64,000 nt of DNA, from contig NZ_CP027732.1 in the NCBI RefSeq assembly GCF_003852235.1, positions 1,860,001-1,924,000 of the forward strand. The letters run 5' to 3'. Position numbers and translations under genes: made by a program. This stretch comes from Pseudomonas sp. R4-35-07 (lineage in GTDB: Bacteria; Pseudomonadota; Gammaproteobacteria; Pseudomonadales; Pseudomonadaceae). The notes under the pieces are model-generated. The model saw only the letters and a list, made by a program, of their open reading frames with translations, ran no database searches and was not told the origin of the DNA. This document shows, one piece after another, positions 10,164-18,711 of the stretch; within the stretch, counting starts at the first letter, position 1; every line of letters starts with the position of its first letter.

Positions 10164-10173
10164 TTGTATACAA
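10164..10173. promoter_or_regulatory. Palindromic operator TTGTATACAA, copy 2
   Basis: Second identical copy, 128 bp from the first (about 12 helical turns). It sits 90 bases before the divergent GlcG-like gene. Two in-phase identical sites across a divergent promoter suggest joint control or DNA looping. Confidence 0.6.
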
Positions 10174-10262
10174 AAATAAATATCATTGTGTTCTATTTGT
10201 TCGATCAAGCATCTGATCAAACAGACCTCCACCGCATTCCCAATAAAAAGAAGGACGGCACC

Positions 10263-10703
10263 ATGAGCGCTTTAACCTTGAAACTTGCCACCCAACTGGC
10301 CAGCCAGGCCCTGGCCGCAGGCCGCACCATTGCCGCCGCGCCACTGACCATCGCGGTGCTCGACAGTGGCGGCCACTTGGTCACCCTGCAACGCGAAGAC
10401 GGGGCGAGCCTGCTGCGCCCGCAGATCGCCATCGGCAAAGCCTGGGGCGCGATTGCCCTGGGCAAAGGCTCACGGCTGCTGGCGCTGGATGCGCAGCAGC
10501 GTCCGGCGTTCATCGCGGCGCTGAACAGCCTGGGCCAGGGCAGCGTGGTGCCGGCGCCGGGTGGGGTATTGATTCGAAATCAGGACGGCGTGGTGCTGGG
10601 GGCGATCGGGATCAGCGGGGATACGTCGGATATTGATGAGCAGTGCGCGATCACGGCGATCGAGGGGGTGGGGTTGATGGCGGATGCGGGGGTGTCAGCT
10701 TGA
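10263..10703 (+). CDS. GlcG/HbpS family protein
   Basis: 146-residue protein of the GlcG/HbpS family (PF03928). Characteristic segments are PLTIAVLDSGGHLVTLQRED (about 26-45), RPQIAIGKAWGAIALG and the glycine-rich PAPGGVLIRNQDGVVLGAIG (about 99-118). The biochemical role is unsettled: HbpS binds haem and senses redox, while E. coli glcG lies in the glycolate operon. Here it is divergent from gcl and shares the twin operator region, fitting a role in glycolate/glyoxylate use. GAAGGA precedes the ATG at 10263. No signal peptide. Confidence 0.85.
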   Translation: MSALTLKLATQLASQALAAGRTIAAAPLTIAVLDSGGHLVTLQREDGASLLRPQIAIGKAWGAIALGKGSRLLALDAQQRPAFIAALNSLGQGSVVPAPGGVLIRNQDGVVLGAIGISGDTSDIDEQCAITAIEGVGLMADAGVSA

Positions 10704-10725
10704 TCTTTGGGTAATCTTGAAAAGC

Positions 10726-10831
10726 ATCGGGGGCAAGCCCCCTCCCACACTTGATTGGGTTCACAGATTTCGATTTGTGAATACGGTCAAATGTGGGAGG
10801 GGCGGTGCGACGGTTCGACTTGCCCCCGATT
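10726..10831. repeat. REPIN with an interrupted right arm
   Basis: The left REP is normal (ATCGGGGGCAAGCCCCCTCC). The right one reads GTGGGAGGGG, then about 15 extra bases (CGGTGCGACGGTTCGA), then CTTGCCCCCGAT, so the REP core is split by an insertion. It lies between the GlcG-like gene and the convergent TetR gene. Confidence 0.85.
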
Positions 10832-10851
10832 AGCCCAGGCACTGCGGTCTT

Positions 10852-11457
10852 TCAGTCCGGCTCACACCCCTTGAGCACCAACCGAATAATCGTCTGCGCC
10901 GCCGCCTCATAATCCGCCTCATCCAGCTTGGCCTTGCCGGTCACCGCCGAAATCTGCCAGTCGAAATCGGCATAGGTCTGGGTCGCGGCCCAGATGCTGA
11001 ACATCAAGTGGTTGGGCTCGATCGCCGCGATCAGGCCGCGTTCCACCCAATGCTGGATGCAGTCGATATTGTGCTTGGCCTGGGCATTGAGCTGTTCGAC
11101 CTGCTCGGCACTGAGGTGGGGAGCGCCGTGCATGATTTCGCTGGCGAACACCTTGGAGGCAAACGGCAGGTCGCGGGAGATGCGGATTTTCGAGCGGATA
11201 TAGTTGCTCAACACTTCCTTGGGCTCGCCCTCGGGGTTGAACGGCGTGGAAGCGGCCAGGATCGGCTCGATAATGCTCTCGAGCACCTCGCGGTAGAGGT
11301 TGTCCTTGGACTTGAAGTAGTAATAGACGTTGGGCTTGGGCAGTCCCGCCTTGGCGGCGATGTCGCTGGTTTTGGTCGCGGCGAAGCCCTTGTCGGCGAA
11401 CTCCTCGCTTGCCGCCCGCAGGATCTTTTCTTTGTTGCGCTCGCGAATGGTGCTCAT
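10852..11457 (-). CDS. TetR-family regulator, RutR-like
   Basis: 201-residue TetR repressor. The N-terminal helix-turn-helix is [25 protein letters not shown] split over residues about 26-50. The C-terminal domain matches RutR, with [16 protein letters not shown] and [16 protein letters not shown] aligning to ISRDYPQASRLF and HLIFMIWASTQHYADF as I recall E. coli RutR. RutR senses uracil/thymine and controls pyrimidine and purine breakdown. The gene is convergent with the GlcG-like gene and could serve a nucleobase pathway; its targets are not visible. Start at 11457 chosen for the SD GGAAG; a longer frame lacks support. Confidence 0.85.
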   Translation of the reverse strand: MSTIRERNKEKILRAASEEFADKGFAATKTSDIAAKAGLPKPNVYYYFKSKDNLYREVLESIIEPILAASTPFNPEGEPKEVLSNYIRSKIRISRDLPFASKVFASEIMHGAPHLSAEQVEQLNAQAKHNIDCIQHWVERGLIAAIEPNHLMFSIWAATQTYADFDWQISAVTGKAKLDEADYEAAAQTIIRLVLKGCEPD

Positions 11458-11592
11458 AAACCAGGAACTTCCTTGCCAGGACAGGCGGTTGCGCATGGTA
11501 GCACCGGCCATCCGCGGGCCTCAACAATGTGCCCGCAAAGCGTTGCGCCGCGCTATGCTCGCGCCATCTCTCACTTTACGGATACCCGATTC

Positions 11593-12507
11593 ATGGCAGG
11601 AAGCAGCTTGTTGGTTCTGCTCGACGATATCGCCGCTGTACTCGATGACGTTGCACTGATGACAAAAATGGCGGCGAAGAAAACTTCGGGTGTGCTCGGC
11701 GATGACTTGGCGCTGAACGCCCAGCAAGTGTCCGGGGTGCGCGCCGAGCGCGAAATTCCCGTGGTGTGGGCGGTGGCCAAGGGCTCGTTTGTCAATAAGT
11801 TGATCTTGGTGCCGACGGCGCTGCTGATCAGCGCGTTTGCACCCTGGGCGGTGACGCCGTTGTTGATGCTGGGCGGCGCTTACCTGTGCTTCGAAGGTTT
11901 TGAAAAACTCGCGCACAAGTTTCTGCACAGCAAGGCAGAAGACCAGGCCGATCACGCGCAGTTAAGCGAAGCCGTGGCCGACCCGGCGACGGACCTGGTG
12001 GCCTTCGAAAAGGACAAGATCAAAGGCGCGATTCGCACCGACTTCATCCTGTCGGCCGAAATCATCGCCATCACCCTGGGCATCGTCGCTGACGCACAGC
12101 TTACCCAGCAGGTGATCGTGCTGTCGGGCATCGCCATTGTCATGACCGCAGGCGTTTACGGGTTGGTCGCGGGTATCGTCAAGCTCGACGACCTTGGGCT
12201 GTGGCTGACACAGAAGCCGGGCCAAGTGGCGCGCAGTATTGGCGGCGCCATCTTGAGTGCGGCACCGTACATGATGAAAAGCCTGTCGGTGATCGGCACG
12301 GCGGCGATGTTCATGGTCGGCGGCGGGATCCTGACTCATGGCGTGCCGGTGGTGCATCACTGGATCGAAACCGTGAGCCAGAACGCCGGGGCGCTGGCTT
12401 GGTTGATGCCGACATTGCTGAATGCGGTGGCGGGGGTTATTGCCGGGGCTGTGGTGTTGGCAGTGGTCAGCGTGGTCGGCAAAGGCTGGAAAGCGCTCAG
12501 GGCATGA
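11593..12507 (+). CDS. DUF808 (YedI-like) inner-membrane protein
   Basis: 304-residue integral membrane protein. The N terminus [20 protein letters not shown] followed by [20 protein letters not shown] is diagnostic for the DUF808/YedI family. About six hydrophobic helices follow, including [18 protein letters not shown] and the paired helices near the C terminus. Function is unknown; I do not assign a substrate. A strong terminator follows at 12520. Confidence 0.9.
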   Translation: MAGSSLLVLLDDIAAVLDDVALMTKMAAKKTSGVLGDDLALNAQQVSGVRAEREIPVVWAVAKGSFVNKLILVPTALLISAFAPWAVTPLLMLGGAYLCFEGFEKLAHKFLHSKAEDQADHAQLSEAVADPATDLVAFEKDKIKGAIRTDFILSAEIIAITLGIVADAQLTQQVIVLSGIAIVMTAGVYGLVAGIVKLDDLGLWLTQKPGQVARSIGGAILSAAPYMMKSLSVIGTAAMFMVGGGILTHGVPVVHHWIETVSQNAGALAWLMPTLLNAVAGVIAGAVVLAVVSVVGKGWKALRA

Positions 12508-12519
12508 ACTAACAGGCAT

Positions 12520-12551
12520 AAAAAAGGCCATTCAGTCGAATGGCCTTTTTT
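12520..12551 (+). terminator. Rho-independent terminator after the DUF808 gene
   Basis: AAAAAAGGCCATTC and GAATGGCCTTTTTT pair around an AGTC loop, ending in a run of T. The run of A on the other side means it can also work for minus-strand transcription coming from mlaA. Confidence 0.92.
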
Positions 12552-12564
12552 GTATGAGAGAGAT

Positions 12565-12595
12565 GATCGTTCCCTCGCTCCGCGTGGGAACGATC
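12565..12595. repeat. Short hairpin repeat (GATCGTTCCC / GGGAACGATC)
   Basis: GATCGTTCCC (12565-12574) and GGGAACGATC (12586-12595) are exact inverted repeats around CTCCGCG. The unit with GCTCCGCGTGGGAA recurs between genes in many Pseudomonas genomes. It is distinct from the REP family in this window. Confidence 0.7.
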
Positions 12596-12611
12596 TTGTA
12601 AGGGGCGCTGT

Positions 12612-13400
12612 TTACTCGGCAATCTGCAATTTGCGCGATTCCGTGTAGATATAGCGCACCTTCTCATACTCGAACGGCGAGTTCATCTGGCCGTAGCGGA
12701 AGCTGGTCTGGTAGCGCTTGTCCACGGCGCGCAGAGCCCAGATTTCCGGGTGGTTGGAGCTGACCTCGGACACGTTGAGGAAGTTGATCTGCGACTCGGC
12801 GGTGTAGTCCACCAGCAAGCCTGCGGTATCGCGCAGGTTCGACGGGCCGAAGATCGGCAAAACGACGTAGGCGCCGCCCGGCACACCGTAGAAGCCCAGG
12901 GTCTGACCGAAGTCTTCGCTCTGGCGCGGCAGGCCCATGGCGGTAGCCGGGTCCCACAGGCCGGCGATGCCGATGGTGGTGTTGACCAGCAGGCGTCCGG
13001 TGGTCTCCAGGGAGCGATGGCCCTTGAGTTGCAGCAGGCTGTTCAACAGGTTGGGCACGTCGCCCAGGTTGTTGAAGAAATTGCTCACGCCGGTGCGCAG
13101 GAAGCTCGGCGTGACGTAGCGGTAACCGTCCACCACCGGCAGGAACACCCATTGGTCGAAGCGATAGTTGAAGTGGTACACGCGGCGGTTCCACGACTCC
13201 AGGGGGTCGTAGACGTTGAGCGCGGTCAGCGACGAGCGCTCGAATTCACGCTGGTCCAGGCCGGCGTTGAACTTGAGTTTGGTCAACGGTTCCTTGAAAC
13301 CGTCGGCACCGACCTTGACCGGTTCATGGGCCTTGCTGTTGTCGGCATTGGCCACGCCCGCGCACATCAGTGCGGCAAGCAGCAGAAGATATTTAGCCAC
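12612..13400 (-). CDS. mlaA: MlaA/VacJ family protein
   Basis: 262-residue MlaA (VacJ) protein of the Mla system that keeps lipid asymmetry of the outer membrane. Family features are DPLESWNRRVYHFNYRFD (about 65-82), the helices SFLRTGVSNFFNNLGDVPNL (about 99-118) and the hinge GFYGVPGGAYVVLPIFGPS (about 169-187). The signal sequence ends ALMCAGVANA; the cysteine lacks a proper lipobox, and an ANA cleavage site fits better, so it may not be lipidated. The start is GTG at 13400, preceded by GGAG, and overlaps the upstream hydrolase by 8 bases. mlaFEDCB are not nearby. Confidence 0.92.
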   Translation of the reverse strand: MAKYLLLLAALMCAGVANADNSKAHEPVKVGADGFKEPLTKLKFNAGLDQREFERSSLTALNVYDPLESWNRRVYHFNYRFDQWVFLPVVDGYRYVTPSFLRTGVSNFFNNLGDVPNLLNSLLQLKGHRSLETTGRLLVNTTIGIAGLWDPATAMGLPRQSEDFGQTLGFYGVPGGAYVVLPIFGPSNLRDTAGLLVDYTAESQINFLNVSEVSSNHPEIWALRAVDKRYQTSFRYGQMNSPFEYEKVRYIYTESRKLQIAE

Positions 13401-14691
13401 GGAAGAACTCCAGCATGGCGTCGGCGTTGACGCGGTAATTGAGGTTGCCGCAGTGGCCGCCCAGCGGGTAGACGGTCAAGCGATCGCCGAAGGTTTTACG
13501 CAGGAAACCCAGGTCGCCAGGGCCCAGGATCACGTCGTCGGCGTTGTGCATCACGGCGATCTTCGGGCTGGCGTGCAGGTAGTCCTTGAGCGCGTACAGG
13601 CTGACCTGGTCAACCAGTTGCAGCAGGCTGCCGCCGTCGGAGCGGGCGCGCCACATCGGGATCACCTGTTCGGTGAGGTAGCAGTCGAAGTCGCACTGCA
13701 GGGCACGCTTGAGGAACGGCGTGAGGCTGGTGCCTTCGGTGATCGGGTATTTCGGCGGGATGATCAGGCCGCGACGGTTGATCAAGTCCGAGGTGAAGGC
13801 GATGTCGGCAGCGGAGAAACGAAACGAAGTGCCGATCAGCATGGCCATCTGTTCGTTGGTCAGGTGCTGCTTGGATTGCTGGAAGTCGTAGAGCAGGGCG
13901 TCGTTGAGGTCGATGTAGCCCTTTTGCTGGAAGTAACGGGTCAGCTTGCTCAGTACCAGCTCATAGAAGGTGGTGGTGTTGTTGATGCCCTTAACCTCGG
14001 TCTGTACCAACTTGTCGAGGTTGGTGATCGAGGTGTAGAGGTTGACCGGTGGGTTGAGCAGCAGCACTTTCTTGAAGTTGAAGCTGCGACGGGTTTCGTC
14101 GAGCTTGCTGACAAACGCCGCGTCCAGGGCGCCCAGGCTGTAGCCGGTCAGGTAGAAGTCAGTGACCGGCAGCGAGGCGTTCTGCGCGCGCACGGCTTGC
14201 ATCACGCGGTACATGTCTTCGGCGTCTTCCTGGGTGATACCCGGAGTGGCGAAGCGCGACGCGGCGCTGATGAAGTCGAAGCTGGTCGGCGAAGACAGCT
14301 GCACCACGTGATAGCCGGCCTGGTAATACAGTTTCTTCAGGTATTCATTGATGCTGCTGTCAAACCGCGCACCGGTGCCGGCGATCAGGAAGATCAGCGG
14401 CGCGGCGCGGTCCTGCTTGGCAATGCGGTAGGTGAGTTTCTTCACCGCCCAGAAGTTGTCCGGCAGGCTGAACTCGCGCTCGGGGCGCATGTTCAAGGTG
14501 TAGTCGGATTGATTGATCTCGTCGTCAGTCGGCAGGGTTGGCCGAAGATCGGGCGGCGTGGTGGCGATGGTCGCTTCGAACGGGTTCGTCAAAGGGTAGC
14601 CATAGCTGGCCTGGTCGATATCGACGGCCAGTGCTGACGCACTCAAAAAAAGGCTGCCCAGCAAGGCAGCACAGCGCAAGGAACGGAGCAT
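13393..14691 (-). CDS. Exported alpha/beta hydrolase, coupled to mlaA
   Basis: 432-residue protein with a signal peptide (cleavage near ALA, residue 22). The core is an alpha/beta hydrolase: oxyanion region FLIAGTGARFDSS (about 101-113), nucleophile elbow GYSLG with Ser185, an acidic pair in HNADDVILGPGD and the final histidine in GGHCGN (His413). It should be a periplasmic serine hydrolase, possibly acting on lipid, since its last codons overlap the mlaA start. Related proteins are sometimes mislabelled serine/threonine kinases; I see no kinase motif. Substrate unknown. Confidence 0.8.
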   Translation of the reverse strand: MLRSLRCAALLGSLFLSASALAVDIDQASYGYPLTNPFEATIATTPPDLRPTLPTDDEINQSDYTLNMRPEREFSLPDNFWAVKKLTYRIAKQDRAAPLIFLIAGTGARFDSSINEYLKKLYYQAGYHVVQLSSPTSFDFISAASRFATPGITQEDAEDMYRVMQAVRAQNASLPVTDFYLTGYSLGALDAAFVSKLDETRRSFNFKKVLLLNPPVNLYTSITNLDKLVQTEVKGINNTTTFYELVLSKLTRYFQQKGYIDLNDALLYDFQQSKQHLTNEQMAMLIGTSFRFSAADIAFTSDLINRRGLIIPPKYPITEGTSLTPFLKRALQCDFDCYLTEQVIPMWRARSDGGSLLQLVDQVSLYALKDYLHASPKIAVMHNADDVILGPGDLGFLRKTFGDRLTVYPLGGHCGNLNYRVNADAMLEFFRG

Positions 14692-14720
14692 GACTTAATC
14701 CCTAGGAGGAAAGGTGCTGA

Positions 14721-14843
14721 ATGAAATTCGCAGGCTATGACCACCGCGTTGCCACCGAAGTGCCAGCCCTCGGCACGAAAAGTCGGAAAAAACGTCGGAA
14801 TCGGAGTAATAGCTGGCAGAAGATACACTTTGCCACGCATTGA
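14721..14843 (+). CDS. Possible small basic ORF (40 aa)
   Basis: An AGGAGG sequence at 14704-14709 stands 11 bases before an ATG opening a 40-codon frame that starts MKFAGYDHRV and contains a KSRKKRRNRS basic run. It lies in the 234-bp divergent region between the hydrolase gene and the small membrane protein gene. The only evidence is the ribosome-binding sequence and an open frame, so it may be chance. Confidence 0.2.
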   Translation: MKFAGYDHRVATEVPALGTKSRKKRRNRSNSWQKIHFATH

Positions 14844-14925
14844 TGAACAGATATCTGCGCAGACACCTTGCTAACGGCCGCCGTGGGATTAAGCTGAGCG
14901 CCGTTTTTGCCTATCGGAGTGCCCC

Positions 14926-15294
14926 ATGTCCCGTCGTTTGCCGTTGATCCTGCTGCTTATCGCCCTGCCGTTATGGTTGGCGGCCAGTTACGCTGCGCGT
15001 TATGGCTTCATGGAAGACGGGCAGTGGGTTGGCATCTGTGCGGATGAGGCCAGCCGTTGGGAATGCCAGGTGCGTTCGAACCTGGGCTTGATGATTCATT
15101 TCAAGGTACTGGGCTGGGCCGCGCTGGTGACCTCGGTGCTGGGGTTTTTCGTACCGGGCCGGGCGGGATGGAGCTTGGCGGTGCTGGGGCTGGTGTTTGG
15201 GTTGCCGGCCCTGGCCTTGTATAACACCACGTTTGCGGTGTTTGCTGTGGTGATTGCAGGGTTGCGGTTGGTCAGGAAGCCTCGCGCCGCCTGA
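14926..15294 (+). CDS. Small four-helix membrane protein, unknown function
   Basis: 122 residues with a hydrophobic N-terminal helix (LPLILLLIALPLWLAAS), a polar segment holding two cysteines (GICADEASRWECQVRSN, about 36-52), and three further hydrophobic stretches ending in a basic tail (RLVRKPRAA). I do not recognise the family. The cysteine-bearing loop is probably periplasmic and may form a disulfide. GGAG stands before the ATG. It stands alone between the divergent hydrolase gene and a REPIN. Confidence 0.75.
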   Translation: MSRRLPLILLLIALPLWLAASYAARYGFMEDGQWVGICADEASRWECQVRSNLGLMIHFKVLGWAALVTSVLGFFVPGRAGWSLAVLGLVFGLPALALYNTTFAVFAVVIAGLRLVRKPRAA

Positions 15295-15302
15295 TAAGGC
15301 CA

Positions 15303-15394
15303 ATCGGGGGCAAGCCCCCTCCCACATTTGACCGCATTCACAAATGGAAATGTGTGAACCCAATCAAGTGTGGGAGGGGGCTTGCCCCCGATGG
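15303..15394. repeat. REPIN, inverse orientation
   Basis: ATCGGGGGCAAGCCCCCTCC and GTGGGAGGGGGCTTGCCCCC flank a spacer that is nearly the reverse complement of the spacer in the 10726 copy, so the same unit is inserted the other way round. It lies between convergent genes. Confidence 0.92.
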
Positions 15395-15399
15395 CATTC

Positions 15400-16953
15400 T
15401 TAAGCCTTGCGCACCCGCAAGCAACGCCACAAAGCTGCAACCATCATCACACTCACCACCGCCCACCCCCAGGCCTGCTGATTCAACAAACCTTCCCGGA
15501 ACAGCTGCGGCGCAATGCCGGCACCGATGATGAAGGCCAGCAACGCAATCTCTCGACGCGGCCCGCTCACCGGGCGCACCAGGTACACCAGGGCCGGCAG
15601 CACCAGTGCCGCGCTGGGGAAGCTGCGATAACGCGGGTCGAACACCAGCGCCAGCATCATCACCGCACCGGCAAAGCCGGCAATCGCCACCAGCCAGCCC
15701 GCACGTTGCTGCAGCCAGTTGAATGCGCGTTCACGCCAGCCGTCCCTGGCGCTGAGTGCCAGGGCGGCGTGGGCCAGTACCAGCAGGTTCAACACCACCA
15801 GCAAGCCGGCCCACACCCATTCATCATTAAAGCGCGCGGTGACGCGGGTCAATTCGGCCCAGGTGCCGAGGGAGCACGCGGCAATCGCACCCAGCAGCGG
15901 CAGTGCGAGGGCCGCGCGGGTTGTGCGCACGCGCCCGCCCAACACCAATGTACCCAGCAGAATCATCCCACCAACGCCCAACCACAGCGGCCAGTACGGT
16001 ACGTTGCTGACTGGCCCGGCGAGGGTGCCCTTGTCCTGGCGATCAGCATCGAACAGGCCCCAATAACCGCCCACTGCGCCTTCACTGGCGCGCTTCCAGG
16101 GCTGGTCAAAGGCTTCGATCAGGTTGTAACGCCAGCCATTGGCTTCGGCCATGGCGACAAAACCACGCATGAACTTGGCTTCGTTGACCCGGCTCGGCAA
16201 GGCGGTTTCGCGCTGGCGGCCTTCACTGGGCCAACCGGTTTCGCCGATCAGGATGTCCTTGGGCGCGAACTTGTGGCCGAAGGTCTGGCGTACATCGCCT
16301 ACGTGCTTGAGCGCCTGGTCGATGCCGGACGGCTCATCTTCCCAATACGGCAGCAGGTGAATGGTCAGGAAATCCACCGCCGGGGCAATTTCCGGATGCT
16401 GCAACCAGAACTCCCACACATCGGCGTAGGTGACCGGTTGCTTGATCTGGCGCTTGACCGTTTGGATCAGCGTCACCAGTTGTTTGGCGGTGACTTCCTT
16501 GCGCAACAGCGCTTCGTTACCGACGATCACCGAGGTCACTACGTCCGGGTTGGCATTGGCCGCCGTGATCAACTCGTCGATTTCCTTTTGAGTGGCTACC
16601 GGGTCACTGCTGACCCAGGCGCCGGCCATCACCTTCAAGCCATGCTTGCGCGCCATGCCCGGCAAGGCTTCCAGGCCGGTCATGGAATAGGTGCGGATGC
16701 ATTCAAAGCGTGTGGCCAGCAGGGCCAGGTCGGCGTCCATGCGCTCGGGGCGCAGCTGGAATGGCTGGTCGAACGGCGACTGGTCCTTGTCGAACGGCGT
16801 ATAGGACGCGCATTGCAGCTTGTGGCTGGCGCTCGCCACATCCGGCAGCACCACCGGCCGGCCGAGGCCATACCAGTAGCCGACGAGGGCAAGCAAGCCA
16901 ATGAACAAGGCGAAAACATAGGGCAGGGCAGGGAGGCGGGCAGTCGCGGGCAT
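15400..16953 (-). CDS. Membrane-bound GH17 beta-glucan hydrolase/transferase
   Basis: 517 residues from the ATG at 16953. After one N-terminal membrane helix (about 12-30) comes a glycoside hydrolase family 17 domain: acid/base glutamate in IVGNEALLR (Glu147) and nucleophile in IGETGWPSEG (Glu238). The C-terminal 200 residues form about seven membrane helices. GH17 enzymes act on beta-1,3-glucans; bacterial membrane forms are implicated in making or remodelling cyclic or periplasmic glucans, sometimes by transglycosylation. The domain is probably periplasmic. A longer frame starting at 17109 has no homology-like content before this start; the ATG 10 codons upstream is an alternative. Confidence 0.82.
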   Translation of the reverse strand: MPATARLPALPYVFALFIGLLALVGYWYGLGRPVVLPDVASASHKLQCASYTPFDKDQSPFDQPFQLRPERMDADLALLATRFECIRTYSMTGLEALPGMARKHGLKVMAGAWVSSDPVATQKEIDELITAANANPDVVTSVIVGNEALLRKEVTAKQLVTLIQTVKRQIKQPVTYADVWEFWLQHPEIAPAVDFLTIHLLPYWEDEPSGIDQALKHVGDVRQTFGHKFAPKDILIGETGWPSEGRQRETALPSRVNEAKFMRGFVAMAEANGWRYNLIEAFDQPWKRASEGAVGGYWGLFDADRQDKGTLAGPVSNVPYWPLWLGVGGMILLGTLVLGGRVRTTRAALALPLLGAIAACSLGTWAELTRVTARFNDEWVWAGLLVVLNLLVLAHAALALSARDGWRERAFNWLQQRAGWLVAIAGFAGAVMMLALVFDPRYRSFPSAALVLPALVYLVRPVSGPRREIALLAFIIGAGIAPQLFREGLLNQQAWGWAVVSVMMVAALWRCLRVRKA

Positions 16954-17286
16954 GGTCGGCTTATCTGGGGGAGCAAAGGCGCGCATCTTACCCGTAATTG
17001 TCGCGTTCCAGTGGGGCCGCATACTTTTGACATGCAAAGTTCGGGCGGGAATAGGTGGGCAAGTCCTACAAAGTGGTCTGCTGGCGATGTGATGTCGTTT
17101 CTTGCTCAACCAAGGTCGCTGACAGAGCAGGGCAAAGGCCTACGCAGGTTGATGATAAAACTGTCAGTACTCCACTGATGCCTCAGCAACCGGATCGATG
17201 CGCGTGAAGGGGGCGCGGTGCACCGTATAACAACAGGTTGACGTCGCTCGGCATTCGTCGGGCGCAGCACTTTCGGGGAAGTACAT
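16954..17286. other. Divergent intergenic region, GH17 gene / betX
   Basis: A 333-bp stretch between divergent genes that should hold both promoters. I see a TTGACA at 17027-17032 but no convincing -10 partner, and GGGGAAG before the betX ATG. No repeats or ORFs stand out. Confidence 0.5.
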
Positions 17287-18138
17287 ATGAAGATGCGACG
17301 ACTCTTGGGCGCAGCTGCCACTCTGGTAGTTGCGATGGGCTCCACACTGGCCAGCGCCGACAGCAAAACCCTGAGCATCGGTTACGTGGACGGCTGGTCC
17401 GACAGCGTTGCCACCACCCATGTGGCGGCAGAAGTGATCAAGCAGAAGCTCGGCTATGACGTCAAACTGCAAGCGGTCGCCACCGGGATCATGTGGCAGG
17501 GCGTTGCCACCGGCAAGCTCGACGCCATGCTGTCCGCCTGGCTGCCGGTGACTCACGGTGAATACTGGACCAAGAACAAGGATAAAGTGGTCGACTACGG
17601 CCCCAACTTCAAGGATGCAAAAATTGGCTTGATCGTGCCGGAGTACGTCAAGGCCAAGTCCATCGAAGACCTCAAGACAGACACCACGTTTAAAAACAAG
17701 ATCGTCGGCATCGACGCCGGTTCAGGCGTGATGCTCAAGACCGACGAAGCCATCAAGCAATACGGCCTCGACTACAAACTGCAAGCCAGCTCGGGCGCCG
17801 CAATGATCGCCGAACTGACCCGCGCCGAAGACAAGCAGGAATCCATCGCCGTCACCGGTTGGGTGCCGCACTGGATGTTTGCCAAGTGGAAACTGCGTTT
17901 CCTGGATGACCCAAAAGGAATTTATGGTGCTGCTGAAACCGTCAACAGCATTGGCAGCAAGGGCCTGGAGAAGAAAGCGCCGGAAGTCGCGGCCTTCCTG
18001 AAGAAGTTCCAGTGGGCCTCCAAGGATGAAATCGGTGAAGTCATGCTCGCTATCCAGGAGGGCGCCAAGCCTGATGCAGCGGCCAAGGATTGGGTGGCCA
18101 AGCACCCTGAGCGTGTCGCTGAGTGGACCGCTAAGTAA
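17287..18138 (+). CDS. betX: Glycine betaine-binding periplasmic protein (BetX-like)
   Basis: 283-residue OpuAC-type substrate-binding protein with a signal peptide (cleavage near ASA|DS, residue 24). The ligand box is aromatic: YVDGWSDSV, SAWLPVTHGEYW, GWVPHWMFAKWKL supply tryptophans of the kind that cage quaternary ammonium groups. In P. aeruginosa an orphan binding protein, BetX, lies next to the yjcH-actP homologues and shares the Cbc permease and ATPase; the same neighbour order is seen here (yjcH-actP follow), and no permease genes are adjacent. I therefore call it BetX-like, for glycine betaine or a related compound. Confidence 0.85.
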   Translation: MKMRRLLGAAATLVVAMGSTLASADSKTLSIGYVDGWSDSVATTHVAAEVIKQKLGYDVKLQAVATGIMWQGVATGKLDAMLSAWLPVTHGEYWTKNKDKVVDYGPNFKDAKIGLIVPEYVKAKSIEDLKTDTTFKNKIVGIDAGSGVMLKTDEAIKQYGLDYKLQASSGAAMIAELTRAEDKQESIAVTGWVPHWMFAKWKLRFLDDPKGIYGAAETVNSIGSKGLEKKAPEVAAFLKKFQWASKDEIGEVMLAIQEGAKPDAAAKDWVAKHPERVAEWTAK

Positions 18139-18162
18139 CTTTCCCTGTTGATGCAATACCCT

Positions 18163-18249
18163 GTGGGAGGGGGCTTGCCCCCGATGGCGATGGTTCAGTC
18201 AGAGCATTCTTGGCTGACCTACCGCCATCGGGAGCAAGCCCCCTCCCAC
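18163..18249. repeat. REPIN
   Basis: GTGGGAGGGGGCTTGCCCCC to GGGAGCAAGCCCCCTCCCAC with the GTTCAGTCAG / TGGCTGACC spacer arms. It separates betX from yjcH and is the first structure after the betX stop codon. Confidence 0.93.
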
Positions 18250-18399
18250 ATTAGTTTCGCACCGCCTCAAATTTTTCTGTGCCCCAGCAATCCCTCGCTA
18301 CACTCGATCTACTACTAAGGTCGTCTGGAACCCTTTCCACAGCCGCATACAGTGGATACGTTCCAATAATAAAAAAGCTGTGCTGCGAGGATAAAAACA

Positions 18400-18711
18400 A
18401 TGAACGACAGCATTTACCTCTCGATTCAAAACAGCCCGCGCTTCAAGGAGCTGGTCAGAAAAAGAGAAAAGTTCGCCTGGATTCTCTCGGCGATCATGCT
18501 AGGGCTTTACTCCGGTTTCATCCTGTTGATTGCCTACGGGCCACACGTGCTGGGGGCCAAGATCAGCCCCGGTTCGTCGATTACCTGGGGCATTCCCCTG
18601 GGCGTCGGACTGATTGTGTCCGCCTTCATCCTGACCGGCATCTACGTACGCCGGGCCAATGGCGAATTTGACGACCTGAACAATGCGATTCTCAAGGAGG
18701 CTGCGCAATGA
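18400..18711 (+). CDS. yjcH: DUF485 membrane protein YjcH
   Basis: 103-residue protein of the DUF485 family with two membrane helices (about 27-47 and 62-84). The N-terminal [17 protein letters not shown] is typical. YjcH is the small partner encoded before the acetate permease ActP. The actP start lies within its last codons (4-base ATGA overlap), so the two are translationally coupled. GAGGA precedes the start. In pseudomonads the CrbSR system controls actP and acs; I do not see a diagnostic site. Confidence 0.93.
   Translation: MNDSIYLSIQNSPRFKELVRKREKFAWILSAIMLGLYSGFILLIAYGPHVLGAKISPGSSITWGIPLGVGLIVSAFILTGIYVRRANGEFDDLNNAILKEAAQ

Noticed and set aside
17287..18138. A complete ABC importer with the betaine-binding protein
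   Set aside because: Neither a permease nor an ATPase gene lies within several kilobases; the neighbours are a GH17 protein and the acetate permease pair.
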